Assembly (NCBI RefSeq): GCF_046365375.1
Contig: NZ_JBKEIT010000005.1
Location: 1-64,000 of the forward strand
Source of the DNA: Butyricimonas muris
Lineage (GTDB): Bacteria; Bacteroidota; Bacteroidia; Bacteroidales; Marinifilaceae
DNA: 64,000 bases
Direction of reading: 5' to 3'
Part shown: one piece after another, positions 27,037 through 35,921 of the stretch
How the letters are laid out: each line of letters opens with the position of its first letter
Position numbering within the stretch: the stretch's first letter is position 1
Notes under the pieces: model-generated
Seen by the model: the letters and a program-made list of their open reading frames with translations, nothing else
Database searches by the model: none
Told to the model about the DNA's origin: nothing
Position numbers and translations under genes: made by a program

Positions 27037-29550
27037 TTATAGACTCATTAATGTGTTAAACTCTTTTTCGTTCAAAATAGTTACATTTAACTTCTGTGCT
27101 TTTTGCATTTTGCTCCCGGCATTTTCCCCGGCGAGCAGGTACGTGGTCTTACTTGAAACAGAATCACTGACTTTCCCGCCCGCTTTCAGAATAACAGCCT
27201 TGTAATGTTCCCGCGGCAAAGAAAGAGTTCCCGTGATCACGAACGTCATGCCCGCCAATTGATCGGACTCTCCCTCTTCTTCCTGTATCATTCCGCTAAT
27301 ACCATATTGCAAAAAGCGTTCCATCATCTCACGGTTCTCGTTTTTCTCGAAATAGCGAACCACACTTCCCGCCATCTGATCGCCGATATCTTCCACTTCC
27401 GTCAACTGTTCGAACGTAGCATCCATCAGCACCCGCAGGTCTTTAAAATGCCGTGCCAGATTACGGGAAGCCGTTTCCCCGATATACCTAATTCCAAGAG
27501 AATTAATAAATTCCGGCAAATTCCGTTGCTTCGATTTCTCGATCCCGGCAATCAAATTATCCACCGATTTTTCCTGCAAACGATACACGCTTAACGTGTT
27601 TATCTTCCGAATAAACTTATCTTTCCCCTGTAAAAAACGATAAACACGCTCGGCATCCTCACGTGACAATTCGTCAGTTTCCGCTATTTCGTCCGCGGTT
27701 GCCGTGTAAAGCCGGTAGATATAATCAAACTTAACAGACAGCAATTCAGACTTGTGGAAATCTATTCCCGGTATATCCAGCGCGTAGATCACCGTATCCA
27801 ACGGTATCATATCGACCTCTCCCGCTTGCTTCAACCGCTCCAGCGGCTCGTTAAAAGGCATCCGGAAATATTCCAGTATCTTGTTGATATTCTTTTCCCT
27901 GTCCCCGGGGAACTGCAAGTCCGCCAACGCCAGCAACTCCTCTTTCGTGGCGGAAGCCAATCCCGGAAGCCCCCCGAAACGTCCCGCCAACACCTCCGCA
28001 TTCTTTGCCGAAATATTCTTCACCCCGATCTCGAAAGCGTATATCACCCTTGACAGCGGTATACTCGTCATCACGTAACTCTCCGGGTACAGAATCTTTT
28101 CCAACCCGATCAATTCTGCCCGTTTGGCAGGTAGCGTATAAATATCCGCGATATCCCTAATAAACCCTTTCGTGAGCAGCAAATCAATCGTTTCGCTTCC
28201 CATCCCCTCTATATCCATCGCTTTCCGGCTCACGAAATGCTCCAGTTTCCCGGCTATCTGCGGCGGGCAATGATCCTCGTTCGGGCAATAATAATTCGCC
28301 TCCCCCTCGTTCCGAATCAATTCCGTGCCACATTCCGGACAACGGGTAATAAATTCAATCGCGGGTGCATCCGGCAATCTTTTCTCCACGTCAACCCCGA
28401 CAATCTTGGGAATAATCTCCCCGCCCTTCTCCACGTACACCATATCGTGCAAATGCAAATCCAGTTCCCGGATAATATCCTCGTTGTGCAATGAAGCACG
28501 CTTCACCGTGGTGCCCGCAATATGCACGGGTTCCAAATTAGCCACCGGGGTGATTGATCCGGTACGTCCTACTTGGTAATCCACGCTCAACAAGCGGGTT
28601 TCCACCCGTTCAGCCTTAAACTTGTACGCCACTGCCCAACGGGGCGACTTCGCCGTGTAGCCCAATTGCATCTGTTGCTTGATACTGTTTACCTTAATCA
28701 CGATACCGTCTATCGGCACCGGCAGATTCTTCCGGTCGACATCCCATTTATGTATAAAATCCAACACTTCGTCCAGAGTACGACACACCTCCATGTAAGG
28801 CGGTACATTGAACCCCCACTCCCGCGCTTTCATCAGATTCCCGTAATGCGTGGCTGTCAGCGTGATCTCTCCCGGAACATAATACAAGTAACAATCGAGT
28901 TGTCTTTTCGCCACGACAGACGAATTCTGCAACTTCAATGTCCCGGCGGCGGCATTCCGGGGATTGGCGAACAAAGCCTCTCCCGCCTCCAAACGTTCCT
29001 CGTTCAGACGGTTGAACACGGCAAAGGGCATCAATATCTCACCCCTTATCTCAAATTCCGCGGGATACCCCTCTCCCTGCATTTTCAAGGGCACTGTCCG
29101 GATTGTCCGCACGTTTGCCGTCACGTCATCCCCTTTCACCCCGTCCCCCCGGGTAGAGGCAACCTGCAAATGCCCTTCCTCGTAACGCAAACTGATTGAC
29201 GTCCCGTCATATTTTAATTCACAAACGTATTCCACCTCATCCCCGCCGATACCTTTACGCACACGCTCGTCAAAATCCCGTATTTCCTGTTCGCTGTACG
29301 TATTTGACAATGACATCATTCCATACTTGTGCGCCACTTGCACAAACTCGTTATTCGTATCGTTACCCACTCGCTGAGTAGGCGAATTGGGATCGTACAT
29401 CTCGGGATGCTTCGCCTCCAAATCCTCCAACTCGCGCATCAACTTGTCAAACTCAAAATCCGATATCACCGGAGCATTCTTCATGTAATACAAATAATTG
29501 TAACGCTCCAATTCCTTTCTCAATTCCAGTATTCTCTCTTTTTCCATCAT
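27037..29550 (-). CDS. ligA: NAD-dependent DNA ligase with an enlarged helix-hairpin-helix region
   Basis: An 837-residue ligase joining DNA nicks with NAD+. Adenylation motif CELKYDGTSIS places the catalytic Lys at 113; the OB fold and the four-Cys zinc finger (Cys404, 407, 422, 428) are intact, and a BRCT domain covers about 764-837. Typical LigA has about 670 residues. The surplus lies at about 480-650, where two degenerate copies of the HhH module (VIYAFEIGVKNIS at 502, VIYALDIPGIDFH at 587) precede the canonical one (FINSLGIRYIGETASRNL at 681). It is probably functional; the role of the extra modules is unknown. Confidence 0.93.
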   Translation of the reverse strand: MMEKERILELRKELERYNYLYYMKNAPVISDFEFDKLMRELEDLEAKHPEMYDPNSPTQRVGNDTNNEFVQVAHKYGMMSLSNTYSEQEIRDFDERVRKGIGGDEVEYVCELKYDGTSISLRYEEGHLQVASTRGDGVKGDDVTANVRTIRTVPLKMQGEGYPAEFEIRGEILMPFAVFNRLNEERLEAGEALFANPRNAAAGTLKLQNSSVVAKRQLDCYLYYVPGEITLTATHYGNLMKAREWGFNVPPYMEVCRTLDEVLDFIHKWDVDRKNLPVPIDGIVIKVNSIKQQMQLGYTAKSPRWAVAYKFKAERVETRLLSVDYQVGRTGSITPVANLEPVHIAGTTVKRASLHNEDIIRELDLHLHDMVYVEKGGEIIPKIVGVDVEKRLPDAPAIEFITRCPECGTELIRNEGEANYYCPNEDHCPPQIAGKLEHFVSRKAMDIEGMGSETIDLLLTKGFIRDIADIYTLPAKRAELIGLEKILYPESYVMTSIPLSRVIYAFEIGVKNISAKNAEVLAGRFGGLPGLASATKEELLALADLQFPGDREKNINKILEYFRMPFNEPLERLKQAGEVDMIPLDTVIYALDIPGIDFHKSELLSVKFDYIYRLYTATADEIAETDELSREDAERVYRFLQGKDKFIRKINTLSVYRLQEKSVDNLIAGIEKSKQRNLPEFINSLGIRYIGETASRNLARHFKDLRVLMDATFEQLTEVEDIGDQMAGSVVRYFEKNENREMMERFLQYGISGMIQEEEGESDQLAGMTFVITGTLSLPREHYKAVILKAGGKVSDSVSSKTTYLLAGENAGSKMQKAQKLNVTILNEKEFNTLMSL

Positions 29551-29560
29551 TTTCCAGTTT

Positions 29561-29616
29561 TTGCCTGCGGCAAGTTACAAGTTGCAAGTTACATTTGCCT
29601 ACGGCAAGTTGCAGGT
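29561..29616. repeat. copy B of the dispersed CCTTCGGC repeat
   Basis: Two head-to-tail units, each GCCTGCGGCAAGTT or GCCTACGGCAAGTT followed by runs of CAAGTTGCAAGTT-like sequence, resemble copies C and D but are more diverged. It lies between ligA and the divergent metallopeptidase gene at 29788. Confidence 0.6.
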
Positions 29617-29652
29617 TATCATATCGTATCCGGATAAATCCCAACCATTCAA

Positions 29653-29686
29653 TCGTAAATCTAAAATCATAAATCTAAAATCGAAC
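29653..29686. repeat. AT-rich AATCTAAAATC spacer repeat, copy 1
   Basis: Tandem imperfect units of AATCTAAAATC or AATCATAAATC. The same low-complexity pattern recurs at 33136, 34154 and, inverted, 45061. It fills the divergent gap between ligA and the next gene. Confidence 0.6.
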
Positions 29687-29787
29687 AGCCGTTTCGCAAA
29701 GATAATCGTTCTTCGTGGAGTATCATATCAAAAAAAAATATATTTTAGCAGACTATTTACAAGTAAACAAACTACAAGCATACACTT

Positions 29788-32787
29788 ATGAAATATTACT
29801 ATACACTGAAAAATGCCAGAATCCTCTTCATCAGCATACTATTCACGCTTCTGTTTATTATTCCGGCAAAAGCCCAATTTGTAGACCTCGGGCAAGACCC
29901 TTGCAGCACCCGCTGGCGACAAATCAAGACAGACAATTTCCAAATTATCTACCCCGACTTCTTCGAACAGAACGCCCAATACCTCGCCAACATTTACGCG
30001 AAACTCTACGCCCATGCCAACACGCTAGGCATCAAAGCAAAAAAAATGTCCATGATCGTCCGGGCAAACGGAGGTATATCCAACGGAAACGCCGGTTGGG
30101 CACCTAAAAAAAGTGAACTCTACACGGCTCCCCCGCAAGACGTCAGCGATGATTGGCTGGAACACCTGTGCATACACGAATTTCGCCACGTCGTGCAATA
30201 CGACAAGGTGAACCAAGGATTCACGAAAGCATTATATTACATTTTCGGGGAACAAATCACCATGGCCGTCATCGGGGTATACGTACCCATGTGGTTTCTG
30301 GAAGGGGATGCCACGGTCTTCGAGACCTCCGTCGGTCATAGCGGACGAGGACGCTCCCCCGAATTTCTGAACGAAATGAAAGCCCAAATCACGGAAAAAG
30401 GCATCTACACCTATTACAAAGCCGTGCTGGGCTCGTACAAGGATTTCGTCCCGAACCGCTACACACTCGGCTACTACATGGTCGGCAACAGCCGCGTCCA
30501 CTACGGTCCCGGCATCTGGCAGGACGCGTTGACACGTGTCGGCAAACGCCCGTACGGCATCACGCCTTTTGCCCGTAGCCTGAAACTCACGCTAAACGAA
30601 AAGCGGGATTCCTTGTGGAACACCCGACACTTCCAGTCCCTTTTCATCCACCCGGACAGCGTGAAAAAGGCAAACACCTATTGCGATGCCAAACGTACCC
30701 TATACCGGGACAACTTCAGCGAACTGCAACAAATCTGGAAACGGGAAGCCGATCAAGTGAACCACTTGTTCGACACCATTCCCACCCGCAATGAACTATA
30801 CGCGAACTACCACTACCCCGTGCCAACCCCCACGGGCGAAGTCATTGCCTATAAAGAAGGGCTGGCACAGGAAGGCGCCCTCGTGTTTCTTAAACCCGCG
30901 GGCGACGAGATAATTACCCGCACGGGTACTTTATACGATTACAAATTCGCATACAACAATCACACACTCGTGTGGTCTGAATACAAGGCGCACCCCCGCT
31001 GGCAACAAGGTGGAAAAATGGTACTCGCCACGTATGACCTGCTACGCAACAAATACCGCCGCCATCCGGCTCGCCAGAACCGTTACGCCCCGTTTACCGT
31101 GGACGACAACTGGGGGTTCGTCGAGGTCGATAAAGAAAATCAAGCCTCTCTCGTGATCATGGATGCCCGCTTGGAAAAAGAACTTTTCCGCTTGAAAGGA
31201 AACGGCACGGAATTATTCGTGCATCCCTCCCACGACGGTCAAGGCAATATCATCACCATCGTTGTCGACACACGCGGCAAACACATCGAATCCGTGAATA
31301 TACGTACCGGGAAACGCACACCATTGACGGCAAACACACCCTACGAGATTGACAACCCCGTCGCCGCGGGCAACCGGATCATCTACCGGGGAGCCTTCGA
31401 CACGAACAACTCGTTCTACTGTCAAGATCACCCGAACGATTTCGGTCACAACGCCTTGAACGCCAAATTCGGATTGCGCTATCCCCAACTGTCCCCCGGC
31501 AAAGACTCTCTTTATTTCTCGTTCTACACCGCGGACGGTTACAAACCGGCTAAAATAGCCGTCAACAGACTCGAAAACAACCCGATAGAAAAAGAAAAAT
31601 TCCCTATCGCGAACACCGTGACACAACAGGAGGACTGGCAATTCGCGTTAAATACCGACTCCACCTATATCAGTCGGAAATACAACAAAACCCTCCACCT
31701 GTTCAACTTCCATAGCTGGGGCCCCATATTCCCGGATGTTGACGACACGGATGTTGATTTCGGTATTGCCGCCAGCTCACAGAACAAACTCAGCACGCTA
31801 TTCCTCACTGCCGGATACGTGCGGGGCAAGGGATACAAACACGGTAATTGGCAAGTGAAAGCATCTTACAAAGGATTCTGGCCTATACTGGACTTGGAAT
31901 TCAAAAGCGGACGCAACGACGACTTGTCCCAATCCTACGTGATAAATGACCAACAAACACAACAGAAAGACACGGTACGCGTGATTTACAAATCACAATA
32001 CACCAAAGGAACCGCAACCCTGCAATTCCCTTTCAACCTGTCCAGAAAAAACTACTACCGCAACATCATACCTTACGTGAGATACGAATTACAAACCATC
32101 CATGACTATCACAACAAAAACGCCTATCTCCTGTCAAACCGCCGTTGGCAATCCATCCCGACCAACCACCCCTACGTCGGTATTATCGGGAAACCGGACA
32201 ATATCACGCTTCAAATCATGCGCTACGGGCTTATCCTAAGCAACCAAACCCGCATGAGCGAACGGGACATCAACCCTCGCTGGGGACAGCGTTTAACCTT
32301 CGGGTACCAGCATACTCCTTTCGAGAATCTGGATTACGGCAATTCGACATGGGTAGAGGGGCGTTTCTATTTCCCCGGCTTCGCTCCCCACCATTCTTTT
32401 TCCCTCTATTTGGGACATCAGGACAAATCCCTGAAAGACCGGAGTTATTACAGCAATCAAATCCAGTCGCCCCGCGGGATCTCCCTGTACGGGTATGACC
32501 TCTCCACCCTGCACACCACGTACAGGATGCCGATTTGCTACCCGGACGCCCACGTGGGTCCCATCCTGTACATGAAACGAATCACGGCAGCCGCGTTTTT
32601 TGATGTCGGGCACGAGAAAAACCAATATTACAAAAAGACATTCTACTCCTACGGTATAGAGGCAACGGTCGATACTCATTTCTTTCGCCTCCCGTTCCCC
32701 ATGAATCTGGGGTTCCGTTTAGGATACGAAACTAAAAAACAGTCCATGTTCGCGGACATGATATTCTCCGTGAGCTTCACTATCTAA
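29788..32787 (+). CDS. large exported metallopeptidase-like/propeller/outer-membrane protein
   Basis: A 999-residue protein with a signal peptide (ILFISILFTLLFIIPAKAQ). Residues 130-134 are HEFRH in CIHEFRHVVQYD, and WFLEGDATVFE about 40 residues on supplies a Glu: a gluzincin-type zinc site. Residues about 330-650 have repeated short beta blades (YTADGYKPAKIAV, GKHIESVNIRTGKRTPL) like a TolB/WD40-type propeller. The C-terminal 300 residues alternate aromatic beta strands, ending FADMIFSVSFTI, as in an outer-membrane barrel. Similar large proteins occur in Bacteroidales, but their substrate is unknown to me. Confidence 0.75.
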   Translation: MKYYYTLKNARILFISILFTLLFIIPAKAQFVDLGQDPCSTRWRQIKTDNFQIIYPDFFEQNAQYLANIYAKLYAHANTLGIKAKKMSMIVRANGGISNGNAGWAPKKSELYTAPPQDVSDDWLEHLCIHEFRHVVQYDKVNQGFTKALYYIFGEQITMAVIGVYVPMWFLEGDATVFETSVGHSGRGRSPEFLNEMKAQITEKGIYTYYKAVLGSYKDFVPNRYTLGYYMVGNSRVHYGPGIWQDALTRVGKRPYGITPFARSLKLTLNEKRDSLWNTRHFQSLFIHPDSVKKANTYCDAKRTLYRDNFSELQQIWKREADQVNHLFDTIPTRNELYANYHYPVPTPTGEVIAYKEGLAQEGALVFLKPAGDEIITRTGTLYDYKFAYNNHTLVWSEYKAHPRWQQGGKMVLATYDLLRNKYRRHPARQNRYAPFTVDDNWGFVEVDKENQASLVIMDARLEKELFRLKGNGTELFVHPSHDGQGNIITIVVDTRGKHIESVNIRTGKRTPLTANTPYEIDNPVAAGNRIIYRGAFDTNNSFYCQDHPNDFGHNALNAKFGLRYPQLSPGKDSLYFSFYTADGYKPAKIAVNRLENNPIEKEKFPIANTVTQQEDWQFALNTDSTYISRKYNKTLHLFNFHSWGPIFPDVDDTDVDFGIAASSQNKLSTLFLTAGYVRGKGYKHGNWQVKASYKGFWPILDLEFKSGRNDDLSQSYVINDQQTQQKDTVRVIYKSQYTKGTATLQFPFNLSRKNYYRNIIPYVRYELQTIHDYHNKNAYLLSNRRWQSIPTNHPYVGIIGKPDNITLQIMRYGLILSNQTRMSERDINPRWGQRLTFGYQHTPFENLDYGNSTWVEGRFYFPGFAPHHSFSLYLGHQDKSLKDRSYYSNQIQSPRGISLYGYDLSTLHTTYRMPICYPDAHVGPILYMKRITAAAFFDVGHEKNQYYKKTFYSYGIEATVDTHFFRLPFPMNLGFRLGYETKKQSMFADMIFSVSFTI

Positions 32788-32860
32788 ACGACACGTTCCC
32801 CCCGACCGAGAGTAGACATGTCAAAACGCTTTTCTCCTGCCCTACTACCCCGTAACAAGG

Positions 32861-32937
32861 ATTTTGGGCGGGTATTGGGCGGCTTGTAGGCGGCATCGCC
32901 CACTCATTGCCCACACTTAGCCCACTTATAGCCCACG
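32861..32937. repeat. seven 11-bp units switching from GGGCGG to GCCCAC type
   Basis: Seven consecutive 11-base units: the first three end in GGCGG (for example GTATTGGGCGG), the last four contain GCCCAC or GCCCACT (for example CATTGCCCACA). The two groups are near inverse complements, so the array can form stem pairs such as TGGGCG with CGCCCA. Periodicity of 11 places equivalent bases on one face of the helix. It begins 73 bases after a stop codon. Confidence 0.75.
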
Positions 32938-33135
32938 TTTTAGTAAGAAATAAACATGTTTAACATTCAGACACAATCACACCAAACCACCCCACGGGCG
33001 GGCATTAAAACACCGCCACACACCCGATATGCCAGCCTTCCCCTAAATAAAGTATTGACTCAAGGTAGAATCCCCACCGTCTTCGGAAAGAATTTAGTTA
33101 CCCTCCGCCTTCGGAAAACCCTTGTAATCCCTCCA

Positions 33136-33171
33136 TCTAAAATCTAAAATTCAAAATTTAAAATCTAATTC
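33136..33171. repeat. AT-rich AATCTAAAATC spacer repeat, copy 2
   Basis: Units CATCTAAAATCTAAAATTC and AAAATTTAAAATCTAATTC. It lies about 65 bases upstream of the DRTGG gene and matches the spacers at 29653 and 34154. Confidence 0.6.
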
Positions 33172-33183
33172 AGGCAATCTTGT

Positions 33184-33214
33184 TGAAAATCCGGATTACT
33201 TTATCTAACTTAGG
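33184..33214 (+). promoter_or_regulatory. possible promoter of the sensory hydrogenase operon
   Basis: TTG at 33184-33186 is followed after 20 bases by TAACTTAG (33207-33214), one mismatch from TAnnTTTG. The predicted start would be near 33221, leaving a very short leader before the ATG at 33235. It is a weak motif match. Confidence 0.35.
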
Positions 33215-33234
33215 AGCAACCAAAAAACACAATT

Positions 33235-33579
33235 ATGACTCTAAAAGAAGTTGCCGTATTACTTAACGCCCGGATAATCCACGAAAACGGTCATCTCGAC
33301 AAGGTTATCCGCCACGCCTTCGCTGCCGACCTGATGAGCGACGTACTTCGTTTGGACACCAGCGAAATGCTGCTTATCACGGGACTTGCCAACCTGCAAG
33401 TCATCCGGACGGCGGAAATGTCAGATATCTGCTTTGTTCTGTTCGTTCGGGGAAAACAAGCCTCCCCCGACATGATAGACTTGGCAAAAGAATGTAACAT
33501 TGCCATATTACAATGCAAACAAAGCATGTTCAAGGTATGCGGCGAATTGTACAAGGCCGGGCTGGAACCCATTTATTAA
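33235..33579 (+). CDS. DRTGG-domain protein, first of two in the hydrogenase locus
   Basis: A 114-residue single-domain protein similar to the DRTGG domain of phosphotransacetylase-type and CBS-linked regulators. Family features are FAADLMSDVLRL at 23-34, LLITGLANLQVIRTA and the closing LQCKQSMFKVCGELYKAG. It is clearly paralogous to the gene at 35575 (LLSDVMGHA, FEITGQLYKLL). DRTGG proteins accompany [FeFe]-hydrogenase and RsbW-like ATPase genes in anaerobes; a regulatory or nucleotide-sensing role is assumed. The next gene starts 10 bases on. Confidence 0.8.
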   Translation: MTLKEVAVLLNARIIHENGHLDKVIRHAFAADLMSDVLRLDTSEMLLITGLANLQVIRTAEMSDICFVLFVRGKQASPDMIDLAKECNIAILQCKQSMFKVCGELYKAGLEPIY

Positions 33580-33589
33580 AACAACAAAC

Positions 33590-34003
33590 ATGGAATTTAG
33601 CTACAACATCGAAGGAGGAAACTTTTCCCGAGCCGGATCTGCTTCCAGCGAAGTAAAAAAAATACTCAAACAACTGAATGTCAATCCATCGGTACTAAAA
33701 CGTATCGTTGTGGCACTCTACGAGGCTGAAGTGAACGTCGTCGCCCACGCTTACGAGGGCACGATGCAGGTAACCATCGCCCCAACCGTGATCACCGTCG
33801 TTATCAACGACCGGGGACCCGGCATACCGGACATCGAATTAGCCATGCAGGAAGGTTATTCCACGGCTTCCCCGGAAGTCCGGGAAATGGGCTTCGGCGC
33901 GGGGATGGGACTCCCGAACATACAAAAGAATTGCGACCGGTTAAGCATAGAATCAAAAGTAAACGAGGGAACGAAAGTGACCATGACAACGTATTTCAAT
34001 TGA
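33590..34003 (+). CDS. RsbW/SpoIIAB-like anti-sigma-type ATP-binding protein
   Basis: A 137-residue GHKL-fold ATPase related to serine-kinase anti-sigma factors. The N-box ALYEAEVNVVAHAYEG (near 42-57), G1 box INDRGPGIPD and G2 box MGFGAGMGLPNIQKNCD are all present, with no histidine phosphotransfer domain. The frame opens 30 codons earlier inside the DRTGG gene; the ATG at 33590 begins MEFSYNIEGG and is the sensible start. Neighbours suggest it relays a signal from the DRTGG and hydrogenase-like proteins, but no partner STAS protein is visible. Confidence 0.85.
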   Translation: MEFSYNIEGGNFSRAGSASSEVKKILKQLNVNPSVLKRIVVALYEAEVNVVAHAYEGTMQVTIAPTVITVVINDRGPGIPDIELAMQEGYSTASPEVREMGFGAGMGLPNIQKNCDRLSIESKVNEGTKVTMTTYFN

Positions 34004-34031
34004 AAATGAAAAATTGAAAATTGAAAATGAA
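34003..34031. repeat. AT-rich TTGAAAATG spacer repeat
   Basis: Imperfect tandem TTGAAAATGAAAAATTGAAA units start at the stop codon of the ATPase gene. A relative lies before hydA at 42675. It abuts repeat E1. Confidence 0.55.
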
Positions 34032-34035
34032 AAAA

Positions 34036-34084
34036 CTCCTCCGTCAGCTTCGCTGACACCTCCTCTATAAACAGAGGAGGAGCT
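34036..34084. repeat. dispersed repeat E, copy 1 (direct orientation)
   Basis: A 49-base element with two internal hairpins: GTCAGC-TTC-GCTGAC and CCTCCTCT-ATAAAC-AGAGGAGG. Copy 2 at 45098 is identical at 46 of 49 positions in the same orientation. The two copies bracket the hydrogenase genes. Confidence 0.8.
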
Positions 34085-34153
34085 GGTGAATCTTGCCAAA
34101 GACGGTAATAGAAATTAAGAATGTAGAATGAAGCGTTGGTAGGTGGGGAGAAA

Positions 34154-34190
34154 TCAATCTAAAATCTAAAATCGTTAAATCTAAAATTAA
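34154..34190. repeat. AT-rich AATCTAAAATC spacer repeat, copy 3
   Basis: Tandem units AATCTAAAATCTAAAATCG and TTAAATCTAAAATTAAAA end five bases before the start codon of the hydrogenase-like gene, so the repeat forms the mRNA leader and contains no recognisable Shine-Dalgarno sequence. Confidence 0.6.
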
Positions 34191-34194
34191 AAAG

Positions 34195-35538
34195 ATGGAA
34201 CCGTTTTACCACGCCTTGAAAGTAGCCCCGACCGCCTGTATCGGATGCACGCATTGCATGAGTCTATGCCCGACTCAAGCGATACGCATTCAAGACGGTT
34301 TGGCCACGATAAACAAAAACGCCTGTGTTGACTGCGGCATGTGCCTCAAGTCCTGCCCCAGACACGCGATATACGTGGAGCAAGACGATTTCAACCAAAT
34401 ATTCAACTTCAAACACAGGATTATTCTCCTGCCCACCGTGCTTTTCGGGCAATTCTCCGAAGAGATCACCGAGCAACAAATCTTCGCGGAACTCCACTCG
34501 ATGGGATTCACGCAAGTCATTGAAGTGGCTCAAGCGTCGGGAATCCTAACAAAAGCGATGCGCAACTACATGCAGAAAAACTCGCACGACAGACCGTTCA
34601 TCTCGGCATTCTGCCCCGCGGTCGTGCGCTTAATACAAGTACGTTTCCCCTCGCTGATAGACCATATCATCCCGCTCAAACAAGCCATGGATCTGGGAGC
34701 CATTTTTGTACGGAAAAAATACATCGACCAAGGTATTTCACCCGAAGACGTGGGTATCTTTTACGTGACTCCCTGCGCGGCAAAAATTGCCGCCGTGAAA
34801 AGTCCCGTGGGAGATGACGAATCGAATATCGACGGGGTTATCAATCTCGATTTCATATACAACAAAATACAAATGGGACTCACGCAACACCGGGACCAAC
34901 CCGTCAATCCCGTTTCGGAACAAACTTACTTGTCCCCGGAGTCCATCGCATGGGCATTAACCGAAGGGGAAGCATCCAAATTTGAAGGACGCTGCCTCGC
35001 TATCGACGAGATTCACAACGTGATAGACATCCTCGAGAAACTGGAAAACGATGAATTGACCGATATCGACTTTCTGGAATTGAGGGCGTGCGACCACTCC
35101 TGCGCGGGAGGTGCTCTGGCGGTCAACAATCGCTTCCTGACCATCGAGCGTCTGCGCAAGCGCATGGAAACCAGCGAAAAGGTCAATCGCACCACTTCCG
35201 ACGACATCCAACAATACGAGTCATACCTCTTCAAGGAGGGACAACTAAGCGGAGAAATCCCGCCGCGCTCCATCGAGCAACTGGACGAAAACATGCTCGT
35301 TGCCATGGAAAAAATGCAAAAACTCAATCGCATCATGGGAGTCCTGCCCCAGATAGATTGCGGTGCTTGCGGCGCCCCGTCGTGCCAAACTCTTGCCCGC
35401 GATGTCGTGCAATGCAAGGCAAAACTCAACCAATGCGTCTTCATGCAAAAGATACTTTGCGCGGAAGACCTCATGACGCCCGACGAATCTCTCGAACTAT
35501 CCGAGAAAACGTGGGGCATCAAACGATTTGAAAAATAA
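34195..35538 (+). CDS. non-canonical [FeFe]-hydrogenase-like protein, putative sensory type
   Basis: A 447-residue iron-sulfur protein. Two [4Fe-4S] motifs lie at Cys15/18/21/25 and Cys44/47/50/54, then a hydrogenase large-subunit domain, then an Fe-S motif like PF04060 (Cys389, 392, 397, 414). The four H-cluster [4Fe-4S] ligands are kept: Cys140 (SAFCPAVV), Cys194 (TPCAAK), Cys299 and Cys303 (RACDHSC). The proton-relay Cys of the canonical TSCC motif is Phe139. This fits slow, sensory-type hydrogenases better than a catalytic one. It lies with DRTGG, ATPase and PHP genes, supporting a regulatory role. Confidence 0.85.
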   Translation: MEPFYHALKVAPTACIGCTHCMSLCPTQAIRIQDGLATINKNACVDCGMCLKSCPRHAIYVEQDDFNQIFNFKHRIILLPTVLFGQFSEEITEQQIFAELHSMGFTQVIEVAQASGILTKAMRNYMQKNSHDRPFISAFCPAVVRLIQVRFPSLIDHIIPLKQAMDLGAIFVRKKYIDQGISPEDVGIFYVTPCAAKIAAVKSPVGDDESNIDGVINLDFIYNKIQMGLTQHRDQPVNPVSEQTYLSPESIAWALTEGEASKFEGRCLAIDEIHNVIDILEKLENDELTDIDFLELRACDHSCAGGALAVNNRFLTIERLRKRMETSEKVNRTTSDDIQQYESYLFKEGQLSGEIPPRSIEQLDENMLVAMEKMQKLNRIMGVLPQIDCGACGAPSCQTLARDVVQCKAKLNQCVFMQKILCAEDLMTPDESLELSEKTWGIKRFEK

Positions 35539-35574
35539 AAGAAACATACATAAACCCAAACAAACAATAGCATT

Positions 35575-35910
35575 ATGACAGTACAAGACATTATCTCGCG
35601 TTTAAATCTTACCGTTTGCTCGGGCAAAGAAGGATTGCAAAGAGAAATCAAAGGAGGTTACACGTCCGACCTGCTAAGCGACGTCATGGGACACGCGCAA
35701 GAAGGTGACGTGTGGATCACACTCCAAACACACAAGAACGTGATGGCTATCGCCTCGTTGAAAGAGATTGCCGCGATCATTCTCGTGAAAGGCCATGTGC
35801 CCGAAGAGGACACCCTCGCCGAAAGCGAGAACGAGAACATCCCGATTCTCTCCACCCCGTTACAGGCGTTCGAGATCACGGGACAACTTTATAAATTATT
35901 ACACCCGTAA
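35575..35910 (+). CDS. DRTGG-domain protein, second of two
   Basis: A 111-residue DRTGG-domain protein paralogous to the product at 33235. The core is GGYTSDLLSDVMGHAQEGDVWITLQTHKN, then IAAIILVKGHVPEE and IPILSTPLQAFEITGQLYKLL. It follows the hydrogenase-like gene by 36 bases and precedes the PHP gene by 11. The pairing of two DRTGG paralogues around one hydrogenase-like gene suggests they form a heteromeric sensor or act in sequence. Confidence 0.82.
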   Translation: MTVQDIISRLNLTVCSGKEGLQREIKGGYTSDLLSDVMGHAQEGDVWITLQTHKNVMAIASLKEIAAIILVKGHVPEEDTLAESENENIPILSTPLQAFEITGQLYKLLHP

Positions 35911-35921
35911 TACCGCCCGTC

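Larger units (their letters stand above)
32788..33234. other. 447-bp intergenic region with an 11-bp periodic array and AT-rich spacer
   Basis: No coding frame looks real here. It holds the 11-bp array (32861-32937), an AT-rich spacer repeat (33136-33171), two CTTCGGAAA motifs (33081-33089, 33110-33118) separated by 29 bases, and a possible promoter (TTG at 33184, TAACTTAG at 33207) for the DRTGG gene. No convincing terminator for the upstream gene was found apart from the array itself. Confidence 0.6.

Noticed and set aside
28573..29199. 208-codon plus-strand open frame
   Set aside because: Antisense to the adenylation domain of ligA, low-complexity His/Arg-rich translation, no start signal.
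32861..32937. 11-bp array as a CRISPR array
   Set aside because: Units are far too short and contiguous, with no spacers and no cas genes.
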